Positions 24,597-32,004 of a stretch of DNA of 32,004 bases are shown here, in pieces. Position 1 is the first letter of the stretch. The number at the start of each line of letters is the position of its first letter. A program made the translations under genes and the position numbers. The notes under the pieces were generated by a model, which was given only the letters and a program-made list of their open reading frames with translations, was not told the origin of the DNA and searched no databases. The DNA is taken from positions 1 through 32,004 of the forward strand of contig NZ_JABVEC010000056.1 of assembly GCF_014323705.1 (NCBI RefSeq). Direction: 5' to 3'. The stretch is from Actinomadura alba. GTDB lineage: Bacteria > Actinomycetota > Actinomycetes > Streptosporangiales > Streptosporangiaceae.

Positions 24597-25211
24597 ATGC
24601 CGAGACACGAGACGCAAATCCCGCTCGCCGCTACCCAGCACAAAGCCGAGGCTGTTGTTGTGGATCTACCACCTGAACTGTGGGAACGGCTGGAACAGCT
24701 CCAGTCCGCCGCCGTTCTCGCCCAGGACATCTCCGACCTCTTCCTGGACCGGGTGTTCCCCGGCGAGCCGGTTTGGATCGCCTGTGACCTCCTCGTCGCG
24801 GGAATCGAAACACCGGCAGTAATCGCTCTTGCCTGCGAATCGCCGACCCAGCTCACATTGCGAGAAGGAGAACCGCTCGTCCGGCAGCTCTTGAGCGAAC
24901 TTGCCGTCGAACACATGGACATCCACCAAGCCGGCTGGATCGCAGCACGTGACATCGCCCGCGAGATAGAGACCGCAGCGCTCGATGCGGAAAACGGGGC
25001 CCACCTTCTGCTCGGCCTCTGGCACGCATGCCAGCAACCCAAAGAGATGAGCCCGCTCCCCAGCGCACTGAACGACTGGGAATGCACCCCACCCCAGTAC
25101 CGAGACCACGGACGGTTCAGCACGACGATCCGAACACTCGCGCGGACCATCATCCAGGCTGCCCCTGCCCAAATCGCCCGGCACCAGCCATCGAACGAGA
25201 AGGGCCGATGA
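24597..25211 (+). CDS. Hypothetical protein
   Basis: A 204-residue soluble protein that I do not recognise. It has no signal peptide or membrane helix. Residues about 20-65 (VVVDLPPELWERLEQLQSAAVLAQDISDLFLDRV) are amphipathic, and the C-terminal third ends in RTLARTIIQAAPAQIARHQ. It begins 4 bases after the integrase remnant and overlaps the next small ORF by ATGA. The start is a best guess (ATG 24597); another lies 14 codons earlier. It is AT-richer in places than its neighbours, fitting the idea of acquired DNA. Confidence 0.55.
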   Translation: MPRHETQIPLAATQHKAEAVVVDLPPELWERLEQLQSAAVLAQDISDLFLDRVFPGEPVWIACDLLVAGIETPAVIALACESPTQLTLREGEPLVRQLLSELAVEHMDIHQAGWIAARDIAREIETAALDAENGAHLLLGLWHACQQPKEMSPLPSALNDWECTPPQYRDHGRFSTTIRTLARTIIQAAPAQIARHQPSNEKGR

Positions 25212-25402
25212 CGGAGGTATTCAGAGAGTTCCAACATCTGAGTCCGCCAGAGCACGTCCACGCCACGCATGTCGAAGCCGCCTGGACGCGAGATGATCCA
25301 TCCCGGGCGCGGCGGCGTCGCCGGGCCGGAGGCCGTCCTGGACGAGGGCGACCTCCGGCCCGCGCGGTCATGGATCGACCAGCCGTCCACCACCGGTTAT
25401 GA
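25208..25402 (+). CDS. Small ORF of uncertain reality, coupled to the preceding gene
   Basis: 64 codons beginning at an ATGA overlap with the previous gene. The first half (MTEVFREFQHLSPPEHVHATHVEAAW) looks protein-like. The second half is Arg-rich and looks out of frame, while another frame reads VLDEGDLRPARSWIDQPSTTGYDD. A frameshift around 25300 would join the two halves. Its end overlaps the convergent Cache gene by a few bases, so it is probably truncated or broken. No function can be assigned. Confidence 0.35.
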   Translation: MTEVFREFQHLSPPEHVHATHVEAAWTRDDPSRARRRRRAGGRPGRGRPPARAVMDRPAVHHRL

Positions 25403-26110
25403 CGACAGAAGGAGCCAAGGCAGGCGCGGAAGCGCGTGAGCCCGGGCGGCCGCCCGGGCCGCGGGCCCGCTCAAGAGTGAGCCGGTGATCCACTCAGCAG
25501 AGGTTGAGAAAACCACCCGGTCCTCACTGTTGACGACGACGATCTCGCCCGTAGAGTCCCCGAGGTGGTGCAGGACCAGCGTCTCGAACCGGGTGATCGG
25601 CACATCGGCGCCGGCGACCCCGAGGAACTGGCCGTCCACCTCGACCGGCACCGTGAGGGTCAGCAGGTAGCGGTCCGTGCCGTGCACGTCGACGTAGGGG
25701 CCGACGATGTGCCGCTCCCGCGTCTGCCGTGGGACGGCGAACCACTTGGCGGCCGCGTAATCGTAGAAGCCCAGGCTCTCTGGGTGCAGGTCGACCTCCA
25801 GGCGCTGCGGCTCCTCGCGGGCGGCCTCCAACTGCCACCACTCGAGTCGGAGCGGATGCCCGGGCAGGAGCCCTGGCTCGACGATCAGGCCCATGCCGAC
25901 GGCCAGCTCACCCTCGCGCTGGAGCAGTTCGAGGATGTCGGGCGCGAGCAGGCCCAGGGTGGTGTCCGTCAACTCGGCACCCTCTGCCCGCGCCGCTTCG
26001 TGGCACTCCACCATGAGGTCGCGAACCTCGGTCACACTCTCGAAGATCCGCTCGATGACCTCTCCGATCACACGCGCTGCCTCCGGTGGATGGGAACTCC
26101 TAGCCATCAT
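25397..26110 (-). CDS. Cache-domain protein, no membrane anchor
   Basis: A 237-residue protein whose residues about 115-205 (LGFYDYAAAKWFAVPRQ, IVGPYVDVHGTDRYLLTLTVPV, GQFLGVAGADV) match a Cache small-ligand-binding domain. The N-terminal 70 residues are helical. There is no signal peptide or membrane segment, so it is probably cytosolic, unlike most Cache receptors, which sense outside the cell. It starts 7 bp after the GntR stop, so the two are co-transcribed and face away from the oxidase-permease operon. It may help the regulator sense the pathway's substrate; this is inference. GGGGGTGA precedes ATG. Confidence 0.75.
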   Translation of the reverse strand: MMARSSHPPEAARVIGEVIERIFESVTEVRDLMVECHEAARAEGAELTDTTLGLLAPDILELLQREGELAVGMGLIVEPGLLPGHPLRLEWWQLEAAREEPQRLEVDLHPESLGFYDYAAAKWFAVPRQTRERHIVGPYVDVHGTDRYLLTLTVPVEVDGQFLGVAGADVPITRFETLVLHHLGDSTGEIVVVNSEDRVVFSTSAEWITGSLLSGPAARAAARAHALPRLPWLLLSS

Positions 26111-26117
26111 GGGCCCG

Positions 26118-26882
26118 TCACCCCCTCTGGCGTCGGCGGGTCAGCTCGATGTGCTGTGCGATCAGCACCTGGGTGTCCTCGGCCAACTGCACCTCGGTCA
26201 GCTCCCTCGCTAGGCGCGAGTCCCGGCCGGCTATCGCCTCGGCTACGGCTTCCCGGTCGGCCGCGAGCCGCGAGCGCCGGGCCGGGTCGTCGCCCGTCAA
26301 GCACCAGGACAACGGAGCGAGCTCCGCTTGAAGACCGATCTCCTGCTTGGTGAGCCGCACCGACTGGGCCGCGGCCGCGACTTCGATGAAGAACCTGCCG
26401 TCGATCCGGTGCAACTCCGCCTCGTCCTGTAACTCCCCCACCTTGACCGCGAGCGAGCGGAGTCGCACGATCTCGGTCGCGGAGGCGCGCTGCGCCGCAA
26501 GCTGTGCGGCGGTACCCGCCACCGCCATGTGCACATCGCCGAGGTCCCGCAGTTCGGATACGCCGACCTCGGCCAGCCGCTGCCGGGACAACTCGGCCAA
26601 CGCAACCGGGCTGGCCCTGACGAAGCTGCCCCCGGTGCGGCCGCGCCGGGTCTCGACAAGGCCCTTGGCGCGCAGGTCGGAGAGTGCGTCGCGCAGCGTT
26701 ATCGTCGAGACGTTCATCGACAGCGCGAGCTCCTGCTCCGACGGCAGTTGCTCGCCATCGCCGATGAGGCCCATTGCTATTGCGCCGGCCAGTCGCCGGG
26801 CGACCGCCTCCCCTCGACCCCAGCTGTCGTCGAGGGGGGCAAAGACGACACGACGGGCAGCATCGGACAGCATCCCGACCAC
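26118..26882 (-). CDS. GntR-family transcriptional regulator with FCD (FadR C-terminal) domain
   Basis: A 254-residue regulator. The N-terminal GntR winged helix (LAGAIAMGLIGDGEQLPSEQELALSMNVSTITLRDALSDLRAKGLVETRRG) covers about residues 30-85. The C-terminal FCD-like helical ligand domain runs from about 100 to 240. The start was put at GTG 26882, which has GGAGAGG 5 nt upstream; GTG 26903 and ATG 26873 are alternatives. It is divergent from the Fe-S/FAD/permease operon and precedes the Cache gene, so it is the likely local regulator, responding to a carboxylic acid as FCD proteins generally do. Confidence 0.87.
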   Translation of the reverse strand: MVGMLSDAARRVVFAPLDDSWGRGEAVARRLAGAIAMGLIGDGEQLPSEQELALSMNVSTITLRDALSDLRAKGLVETRRGRTGGSFVRASPVALAELSRQRLAEVGVSELRDLGDVHMAVAGTAAQLAAQRASATEIVRLRSLAVKVGELQDEAELHRIDGRFFIEVAAAAQSVRLTKQEIGLQAELAPLSWCLTGDDPARRSRLAADREAVAEAIAGRDSRLARELTEVQLAEDTQVLIAQHIELTRRRQRG

Positions 26883-26924
26883 GTTTCCCTCTCCTCGTTC
26901 CACTGACCCCCCCCTTGAGAGAAT

Positions 26925-26942
26925 ACATCTAGACCTATATGT
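26925..26942. promoter_or_regulatory. Dyad between the GntR regulator and the oxidase-permease operon
   Basis: ACAT...ATGT arms lie around an AT-rich centre (CTAGACCTAT) in the divergent gap. A TTGAGA lies just upstream (26915-26920) and TATATG could be a -10 (15-bp spacer, short). It is a candidate operator for the FCD regulator, on weak evidence. Confidence 0.3.
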
Positions 26943-26994
26943 TTCCTGCCCAGTGCGTGATGCCCATCACTCTCCCCGGCGCAGGAGGCCAGGC

Positions 26995-28362
26995 ATGACT
27001 CAGCCCCACGAACCGCCCATCCGGCCGGACTCGCTCTCCGGCCCGTTCACCCCGGGCATGCGGGACAACGCCGACGACCTCGCCTCGATGCCGGACGAGA
27101 TCGCACGGCCGTTCGAGCTTGCCGATGGGTCCTCACCGAGCCAGGAGTTCGCCGAGCAATGGCGCAACGCCTCGTACAACTGCTTCTCGTCAGGGCACAA
27201 GTTCTGCCGCGAGGTATGCCCGGTCATGCAGGTCACCCGCAACGAGTCGTGGACGCCCACTGCGTTCCACGCCAACGTGGTGGCGATGGAGAGGGGCGAA
27301 CTCGAGGTCGCCGACGTCGCCGCCGACTACGTCAACTGCACCCAGTGCGGCGCGTGCGAACTCCGGTGTCCCAACACGCTGTTCACCGGTGACTTCTACA
27401 AGTTCCGCACCCGCACGGTCGACGTGGTGAAGGCGGTCCGCGCCTTCGCGGTGGAGAGCGCCGTACATCAACCGCAGTGGAAGCTGTGGAATGAGCGCAC
27501 GAACGAGCGCACCCACGAGCCGGTACTCGGGCAGACGCCGGTCAGCCAGGAGCGTGTGCGCGACTGGGCCGACGGCCTGGACCTGCCGGTCGGTGGCGAG
27601 ACGGTGCTCTTCGTCGACTGCGAGGCCGCCTTCTACCGCACGTCCGTGCCCCGCGCAGTCGCCCAGGTCCTGCGGCTGGCCGGCTACGAGTTCGGCCTAA
27701 TGGGCGAGCAATGGTGTTGCGGCGGGCCGGCCGCCGAGATGGGCTACGTCGAGCAGGCCAAGCGCTTCGCCCAGCACAATCTGGACAACTGGCGTTCGAC
27801 CGGCACCAAGCGGGTCCTGGTCCTGGACCCGCACGACTACATCACGTTCACCGAGGACTACCCCAAGTACTTCGGAGCGGACTATGACATCGAGATCGTT
27901 CTCGTCGTGGAGTTGCTGGCCGAGCTGATCCGGGGTGGGCGGATCACGCCGTCGGTGCCGGTCGAGCGGACGATCACCTACCACGACCCCTGCCGCCTCA
28001 ACAAGCGCAAGGGCATCTGGAAGGAGCCCCGCGAGATCCTGCGGGCCATCCCGGGCCTGGACTTCCGCGACGTCGACCGGGTGACCCAGTGGTCGTACTG
28101 CTCGGGCGGCGGCGGGGGGCTACCTGTCGAGAAGCCCGAGTTGACCGCCGCCATCAGCGCCAACCGGCTCGACCAGGCATCGGCGCTTGAGGTCGACACC
28201 CTCGTGAGCGCCTGCCCGTGGTCGGAGCGTCCGTTGAGCAAGGCCGGTGACGACACCGACATCGACGTCGTCGACATCCACGAACTGCTCGCAGAGTCGC
28301 TCGGCATCACCGTCGGCGGCAGTCGCGGCGAGATCGGTGACAGGAGGGGAAGGTCGCGATGA
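26995..28362 (+). CDS. (Fe-S)-binding oxidoreductase subunit with CCG domains (GlpC/GlcF/HdrB-like)
   Basis: A 455-residue electron-transfer protein. Two [4Fe-4S] sites near the N-terminus are visible: CFSSGHKFCREVCP (about 62-76) and CTQCGACELRCP (about 115-126). Two cysteine-rich CCG modules follow: CCGGPAAEMG near residue 243, and YHDPCRLNKRKG with CSGGGGG near 335-375. Paired with the next gene's FAD oxidase, this gives the GlcD-GlcF plan of glycolate and related 2-hydroxyacid dehydrogenases. AGGAGG lies 6 nt before ATG. Its stop overlaps the FAD oxidase start (ATGA). Confidence 0.88.
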   Translation: MTQPHEPPIRPDSLSGPFTPGMRDNADDLASMPDEIARPFELADGSSPSQEFAEQWRNASYNCFSSGHKFCREVCPVMQVTRNESWTPTAFHANVVAMERGELEVADVAADYVNCTQCGACELRCPNTLFTGDFYKFRTRTVDVVKAVRAFAVESAVHQPQWKLWNERTNERTHEPVLGQTPVSQERVRDWADGLDLPVGGETVLFVDCEAAFYRTSVPRAVAQVLRLAGYEFGLMGEQWCCGGPAAEMGYVEQAKRFAQHNLDNWRSTGTKRVLVLDPHDYITFTEDYPKYFGADYDIEIVLVVELLAELIRGGRITPSVPVERTITYHDPCRLNKRKGIWKEPREILRAIPGLDFRDVDRVTQWSYCSGGGGGLPVEKPELTAAISANRLDQASALEVDTLVSACPWSERPLSKAGDDTDIDVVDIHELLAESLGITVGGSRGEIGDRRGRSR

Positions 28363-29870
28363 CCATTCAGGCCGAACGGATCGACGAGGTCGTTGCCGCG
28401 CTGCGCACCGTCCTTCGCGACGACCAGATCCTCACCTCGAAGGCCGACCGCCTCAACCGGGCCCGCGTGCCGGCACCGTTCCCCGTTCACCGGTGGGCCG
28501 AGCGGCTGCCCGACCTGGCCGTCCTCCCGGTGAGCACAGCGGAGGTCGCCGCCGTCGTGCGGATCGCCAACGACCTTCGGGTGCCGGTGGTGCCCCGTGA
28601 CGGCGGGACGGGACTCACCGACGGGGCGGTCCCGCTGCGCGGCGGCATCCTCCTCGACGTGAAGCGGATGAACCAGGTCAAGGAGCTCGACCTCGAGAAC
28701 CGCACGGTCACGGTCGGCACCGGCATCAACATGCTCAAGCTGAACGAGCAGCTCGGGAAGCACGGCCTGTTCTACCCCGACGACCCCGCGTCCTACCCGT
28801 GTTCGCTGGTGGGCGGACGGATCGGCACCAGCGGCTGGTCGCTCATCGGCGCCCGCTACGGCCACACCCGCGACCTCGTGCTGAGCTTCGACCACGTGCT
28901 GCCCACCGGCGAGGTCATCCACGTGGGCGACGGCATCGGACACAAGATCAGCAAGTCCTCCAGCGGATACCAGCTCAAGCACCTGCTCATGGGGCACCAG
29001 GGCACGCTCGGCATCGCGACCGAGGCGACCCTGAAGCTCTACCCGAAGCCCGAGGCCGAGCTTTCGCCGTTCTGGGCGTTCGACAACTATGACGACGCCT
29101 ATCGGTGCGTCGGCGCCCTCGCCCGTGCCGGCGTGGCCACCTTCGCCGGTGCCGTGCTCTTCGACGAGTACAAGGTCGCCTACCTTCGCCGCGACGATGA
29201 GGCCTACATTCCCCAGCCCGGTGACGTGCGTGCCCTCGTCTGTGCCGTGATGTACGGGTATGAGGACGAGGTCAGGCCCGCCGGGCGCCGCCTCTTCCGG
29301 ATCGCCAGGGAGCACGGCGCCCGCTACCTCGGCGACGAGATCTCCGAGGGCGACTGGGCCGCCCGGCACGACCGCTACGCCACGCCCCTGCACGGCCGGA
29401 CCAAGGCAGGTCAGGTCGTGCCGATGAGCTGGCACTGCGAGGACGCGGCCATCAACTACACGAACCTGCCCGCCGTGACCAAGGCCTGGCACGAGATCGT
29501 CGCGGACCTGCGGCGCCGGACCGACGTCTTCGACGACTGGGGCATGTTCGCCTACACCTCGGCCGACACCGGAGTGGACTACCTCACCGAGATCGACGTG
29601 GGGATCTGGGAGCAGCAGCTCGACGACCGCGCCTGGGAGCTGTGGGTGAACGCGAAGCGGGACATCGCCGCGGTGGCACTGGCCCACCAGGGTTCGATCA
29701 GCGCGTGCCACGGCTCCTGCCGCGAGGGAGAGGTGGACCTGGTGCCCGACGAGCTCGGCCGGGGCTTCGACCTGATGCTCGACGTCAAGCGGTCCCTCGA
29801 CCCCAACAACATCATGAACCCCGGCAAGTACCACCTTGACCGGGCGTACGACTCAGGAATCCGCCCATGA
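28359..29870 (+). CDS. FAD-linked oxidase, VAO family (GlcD-like)
   Basis: A 503-residue flavoprotein. The FAD-binding PCMH domain runs from about 50 to 225 (VSTAEVAAVVRIANDLRVPVVPRDGGTGLTDGAVP; GGRIGTSGWSLIGARYGHTRDLV; SGYQLKHLLMGHQGTLGIATE). The FAD-oxidase C-terminal domain ends with the family signature SLDPNNIMNPGK. It probably oxidises a 2-hydroxy acid (lactate, glycolate or a relative) and gives the electrons to the Fe-S subunit; the true substrate is unknown. It overlaps the genes on both sides by ATGA. Confidence 0.88.
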   Translation: MTIQAERIDEVVAALRTVLRDDQILTSKADRLNRARVPAPFPVHRWAERLPDLAVLPVSTAEVAAVVRIANDLRVPVVPRDGGTGLTDGAVPLRGGILLDVKRMNQVKELDLENRTVTVGTGINMLKLNEQLGKHGLFYPDDPASYPCSLVGGRIGTSGWSLIGARYGHTRDLVLSFDHVLPTGEVIHVGDGIGHKISKSSSGYQLKHLLMGHQGTLGIATEATLKLYPKPEAELSPFWAFDNYDDAYRCVGALARAGVATFAGAVLFDEYKVAYLRRDDEAYIPQPGDVRALVCAVMYGYEDEVRPAGRRLFRIAREHGARYLGDEISEGDWAARHDRYATPLHGRTKAGQVVPMSWHCEDAAINYTNLPAVTKAWHEIVADLRRRTDVFDDWGMFAYTSADTGVDYLTEIDVGIWEQQLDDRAWELWVNAKRDIAAVALAHQGSISACHGSCREGEVDLVPDELGRGFDLMLDVKRSLDPNNIMNPGKYHLDRAYDSGIRP

Positions 29871-30196
29871 GCGACCAGCAGGTACCGGACACCACCACCA
29901 CGTCCAACAGCGGGACGGTGGGTTACCGCTACGCCGAGCAGCACTCCCCGCCCCCGGCGGAGCGGGTCACAGACGTCGCGATCACGACCTTCGAGCACGT
30001 CTTCGAGGTCGACCCCCGGCTCATGGAGCGCTGGGTGCTGCAGCAGGAGTTCCCCAACTGGGACAGCCTGCGGATCATGAACAGCCGCCACGACCACCTC
30101 GACTGGATGCACCGTCACTTCGCGGAGCGCGTGGTCACCGGCTCCGAGCTCCTCGCAGAGATCGAGACCGAGCAGCCCGCCGGAGGGCAGCGATGA
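29867..30196 (+). CDS. Unrecognised 109-residue protein within the oxidase operon
   Basis: A small soluble protein with no family that I recognise. A polar, Thr/Ser-rich N-terminus (about 1-30) precedes a conserved-looking core VAITTFEHVFEVDPRLMERWVLQQEFPNWDSLRIMNSRHDHLDWMHRHFAERVV. It lies between oxidase and permease, with ATGA overlaps on both sides (29867 and 30193), so it is made in step with them. The His- and Trp-rich core could bind a metal or cofactor, or it could be a third subunit of the oxidase complex. Both are guesses. Confidence 0.75.
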   Translation: MSDQQVPDTTTTSNSGTVGYRYAEQHSPPPAERVTDVAITTFEHVFEVDPRLMERWVLQQEFPNWDSLRIMNSRHDHLDWMHRHFAERVVTGSELLAEIETEQPAGGQR

Positions 30197-31689
30197 CAGG
30201 TGAGGCCGCCCGCGACCGCGACGCCGAGCACCTCTCCTCGCTCGGCTACGAGTCGAAGTTCCGCCGTGAGATGAGCCCCTGGGCCAACTTCGCCCTCGGC
30301 TTCACCTACCTCTCGCCGGTCGTCGGCATCTACACCCTGTTCGCCTTCGGACTCATGGCCGGGGGGCCGGCCATGATCTGGTGGCTGGTCATCGTCGGGC
30401 TCGGCCAGCTGCTCGTGGCCCTCGTCTTCGGCGAGGTCGTCTCCCAGTACCCCGTGGCAGGTGGCGTCTACCCCTGGGCGCGCAGGCTCTGGGGACGCAA
30501 GTGGGCGTGGATGACGGGCTGGGTCTACCTGGTCGCCCTGCTGACAACGATCGCGGCCGTCGTCTACGGCTCCGGCCCATACCTGGCGCAGCTGCTGAGC
30601 TTCGCCCCTGGCACCGCGTCCACGATCACCTGCGCGCTGATCCTGCTCGGCATCGCGCTGGCCATCAACATGATGGGCACGAAGTGGCTGGCCTACGCCG
30701 CGATGATCGGCTTCACCGCCGAGCTCCTCGGGGCCCTGGCGGTCGGCTCGTGGCTGCTGCTCACCGAGCGGCACCACGGTCTGGGCGCCGTCTTCAGCAC
30801 CGAGGGCGCCGGCGGCGACGGCGGCTATTTCGCGGCGTTCACGGCCGCCGCCCTCATCGGCATCTTCCAGTACTACGGCTTCGAGGCCTGCGGCGACGTC
30901 GCGGAAGAGGTTCCCGACCCCACTCGACGGATCCCCAAGGCCATGCGCATGACGATCTACGTCGGCGGCGCGGCGGCGATCTTCGTCTGCTTGTCGCTGC
31001 TGTTGGCCGTCAGCGACTACGCCGCCGTCATCGGCGGGCAGGACCCCGATCCGGTCACCAGCGTGCTGCACGCAGCCTTCGGTGAGGAAGGAACCAAGGT
31101 CGTCCTGATCGTCGTGATGCTCTCGTTCCTCTCCTGCACATTGAGCCTGATGGCCGCCGCCAGCCGCCTCATGTACGCCTACGCCCGCGACGACATGATC
31201 ATGGGTTCGCACCTGCTGCGGAAGTTCGACGAGACGCGGCACGTGCCCCCCTACACGATGCTGGTCGGCGCAGCGGTGCCGGCAGTGATCGTGCTCGGGT
31301 CGATCTTCTCGACGAAGGCCCTGACCTCGATCATCTCGTTCGCCACGCTGGGCATCTACCTCGGCTTTCACATGGTCACGTTCGCGGCGCTCCGGGCCCG
31401 CCTCAAGGGCTGGGTCCCGAGCGGCCCGTTCAACCTCGGCCGGTGGGGGATGGCCGTCAACGTGATCGCCCTGGCCTACGGCGTGCTCGCAATGATCAAC
31501 ATGGCCTGGCCCCGAACGCCGGACGCACCGTGGTACGACAACTGGCTCGTCGCACTCTCGGCCGCCGTCGGTGTCGGGATCGGCGCGATCTACCTGACCG
31601 TCGCCCGTCGCCACGAGCGCAGCGACGCCGCCCACGGAGACGCGGCCTCTGGGCGGCCCGGCACCAGCCCGGAGCGGATTCTGGACTGA
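30193..31689 (+). CDS. APC-family amino acid permease
   Basis: A 498-residue membrane protein with about 12 helices. The start (ANFALGFTYLSPVVGIYTLFAFGL) and the GGVYPWARRLWGRKWAWMTGW loop are typical of the amino acid-polyamine-organocation superfamily (AAT/ACT-like bacterial permeases). FQYYGFEACGDVAEEVPDPTRRIPKAM is the signature amphipathic segment. It should import the substrate of the co-encoded oxidase, so an amino acid or a related hydroxy acid or amine is most likely. ATG 30193 overlaps the preceding stop. Confidence 0.88.
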   Translation: MTGEAARDRDAEHLSSLGYESKFRREMSPWANFALGFTYLSPVVGIYTLFAFGLMAGGPAMIWWLVIVGLGQLLVALVFGEVVSQYPVAGGVYPWARRLWGRKWAWMTGWVYLVALLTTIAAVVYGSGPYLAQLLSFAPGTASTITCALILLGIALAINMMGTKWLAYAAMIGFTAELLGALAVGSWLLLTERHHGLGAVFSTEGAGGDGGYFAAFTAAALIGIFQYYGFEACGDVAEEVPDPTRRIPKAMRMTIYVGGAAAIFVCLSLLLAVSDYAAVIGGQDPDPVTSVLHAAFGEEGTKVVLIVVMLSFLSCTLSLMAAASRLMYAYARDDMIMGSHLLRKFDETRHVPPYTMLVGAAVPAVIVLGSIFSTKALTSIISFATLGIYLGFHMVTFAALRARLKGWVPSGPFNLGRWGMAVNVIALAYGVLAMINMAWPRTPDAPWYDNWLVALSAAVGVGIGAIYLTVARRHERSDAAHGDAASGRPGTSPERILD

Positions 31690-31794
31690 CTCGCGGCTGG
31701 GCCCGAATATCGTGATGCGCCTCGCGTTTTCCGGACAGCTGCTTAGCCGAGCCTTGAGTGGCGAGCACGACGCGCGTGCTCACGGGTCGGGGTA
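31690..31794. other. Spacer between the permease and repeat copy B
   Basis: 105 bp with no gene and no strong hairpin. Its last bases before 31795 do not match the DUF397 gene of copy A, so the repeat begins sharply inside the DUF397 coding sequence. Confidence 0.6.
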
Positions 31795-31914
31795 TCACCG
31801 GCGCCATCGGAATTCGGGACAGCAAGGCCCCCGACGCCGGGCACCCTTCGCATCTCGGCCGAGAGCTTCGCCGACCTGCTGACCCGCGTGAAGCAGGACG
31901 CGCTGGATCTTTAG
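31795..31914 (+). pseudogene. Truncated, frameshifted DUF397 remnant
   Basis: The 3' part of a DUF397 gene, matching 23726-23844. It lacks the 5' half. One extra base near 31845 (GCACCCTTCG where copy A has GCACATTCG) shifts the frame. The stop TAG is at 31912-31914. Confidence 0.8.
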
Positions 31915-31947
31915 CGAAGGCTGTACCGCGGACATCTGCGAGAGCGA

Positions 31948-31984
31948 CCGGGCCCGGGGCGGGAAGAACCCGTCCCGGGCCCGG
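31948..31984. terminator. Hairpin terminator in repeat copy B
   Basis: This is the equivalent of the hairpin at 23878-23914. The outer 11-bp stem CCGGGCCCGGG/CCCGGGCCCGG is unchanged, while the inner part has diverged to GCGGG/CCCGT, which still pairs. Pairing kept through base changes supports a functional hairpin. Confidence 0.7.
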
Positions 31985-32004
31985 AGGCCGTCAGGTCACG
32001 GGGC

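Larger units (their letters stand above)
31795..32003 (+). repeat. Direct repeat copy B
   Basis: About 209 bp homologous to 23726-23933, in the same orientation 8069-8070 bp downstream. It ends at the window edge in the same bases that end the nuclease gene in copy A (GTCAGGTCACGGGG), so a second nuclease gene or fragment probably lies beyond. Confidence 0.9.

Noticed and set aside
27978..29834. 618-codon minus-strand frame over the Fe-S and FAD genes
   Set aside because: Antisense shadow of two well-recognised, coupled genes.
30115..31635. 506-codon minus-strand frame over the permease
   Set aside because: Strongly Asp/Gly/His-biased shadow of a 12-helix permease.

Overview
The window is high-GC DNA from a filamentous actinomycete. 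A member of the Streptosporangiales (Nonomuraea- or Streptosporangium-like) is my best guess. The reasons are GC-rich third codon positions, many genes coupled by ATGA or GTGA overlaps, a WhiJ-type set (ATP-binding anti-sigma-like protein, Scr1/DUF5753 helix-turn-helix protein, DUF397 protein), a Tat-exported cholesterol oxidase, and a selenocysteine formate dehydrogenase of the actinobacterial type. The genus is inferred, not shown.

Layout. 1-499 has no protein gene that I accept; on the minus strand it resembles the 5' part of a group II intron. 500-5098 is a sugar locus: a secreted multidomain GH97 glycosidase (minus) opposite a ROK-family regulator (plus), with a dyad overlapping the GH97 promoter. 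5360-6574 is an SDR oxidoreductase opposite a MerR regulator, with a MerR-type promoter (20-bp spacer). 6970-8136 is a Cmx/CmrA-type chloramphenicol efflux pump. 8200-11543 holds a cholesterol oxidase opposite a two-gene unit (DapB-like dehydrogenase and AhpD-like protein); a palindrome matching the KstR2 motif lies between them. 11679-12749 is a thioredoxin-reductase-like flavoprotein, and 12879-13438 is a MazEF-like toxin-antitoxin pair.

13688-19088 is a formate dehydrogenase operon. The catalytic subunit is interrupted by an in-frame TGA at codon 190 and should be read as one 1101-residue selenoprotein. A 6-bp hairpin with a GGUCU loop, 12 nt after the UGA, is an excellent bacterial SECIS candidate. 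A four-cluster ferredoxin subunit and an NrfD-type membrane subunit follow, all coupled by 4-bp overlaps. 19111-22057 carries an orphan excisionase-like HTH protein, an ADP-ribosylglycohydrolase and an MFS exporter. 22306-23844 is the WhiJ-type set.

23926-32004 is the accessory part. About 208 bp covering the 3' end of the DUF397 gene, its terminator hairpin and the tail of a convergent nuclease gene recur about 8.07 kb later at the window's right edge, at about 95% identity and with a frameshift. Between the copies lie a truncated nuclease, a frameshifted integrase fragment, two unknown small ORFs, and then an intact regulated module: a cytosolic Cache-domain protein and a GntR/FCD regulator (minus) opposite a four-gene operon. 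That operon encodes a CCG-domain Fe-S protein, a VAO-type FAD oxidase, an unrecognised 109-residue protein and an APC permease, every junction an ATGA overlap. This looks like a self-contained sense, import and oxidise cassette for an unknown hydroxy acid or amino acid. It is the best candidate here for an undescribed system.
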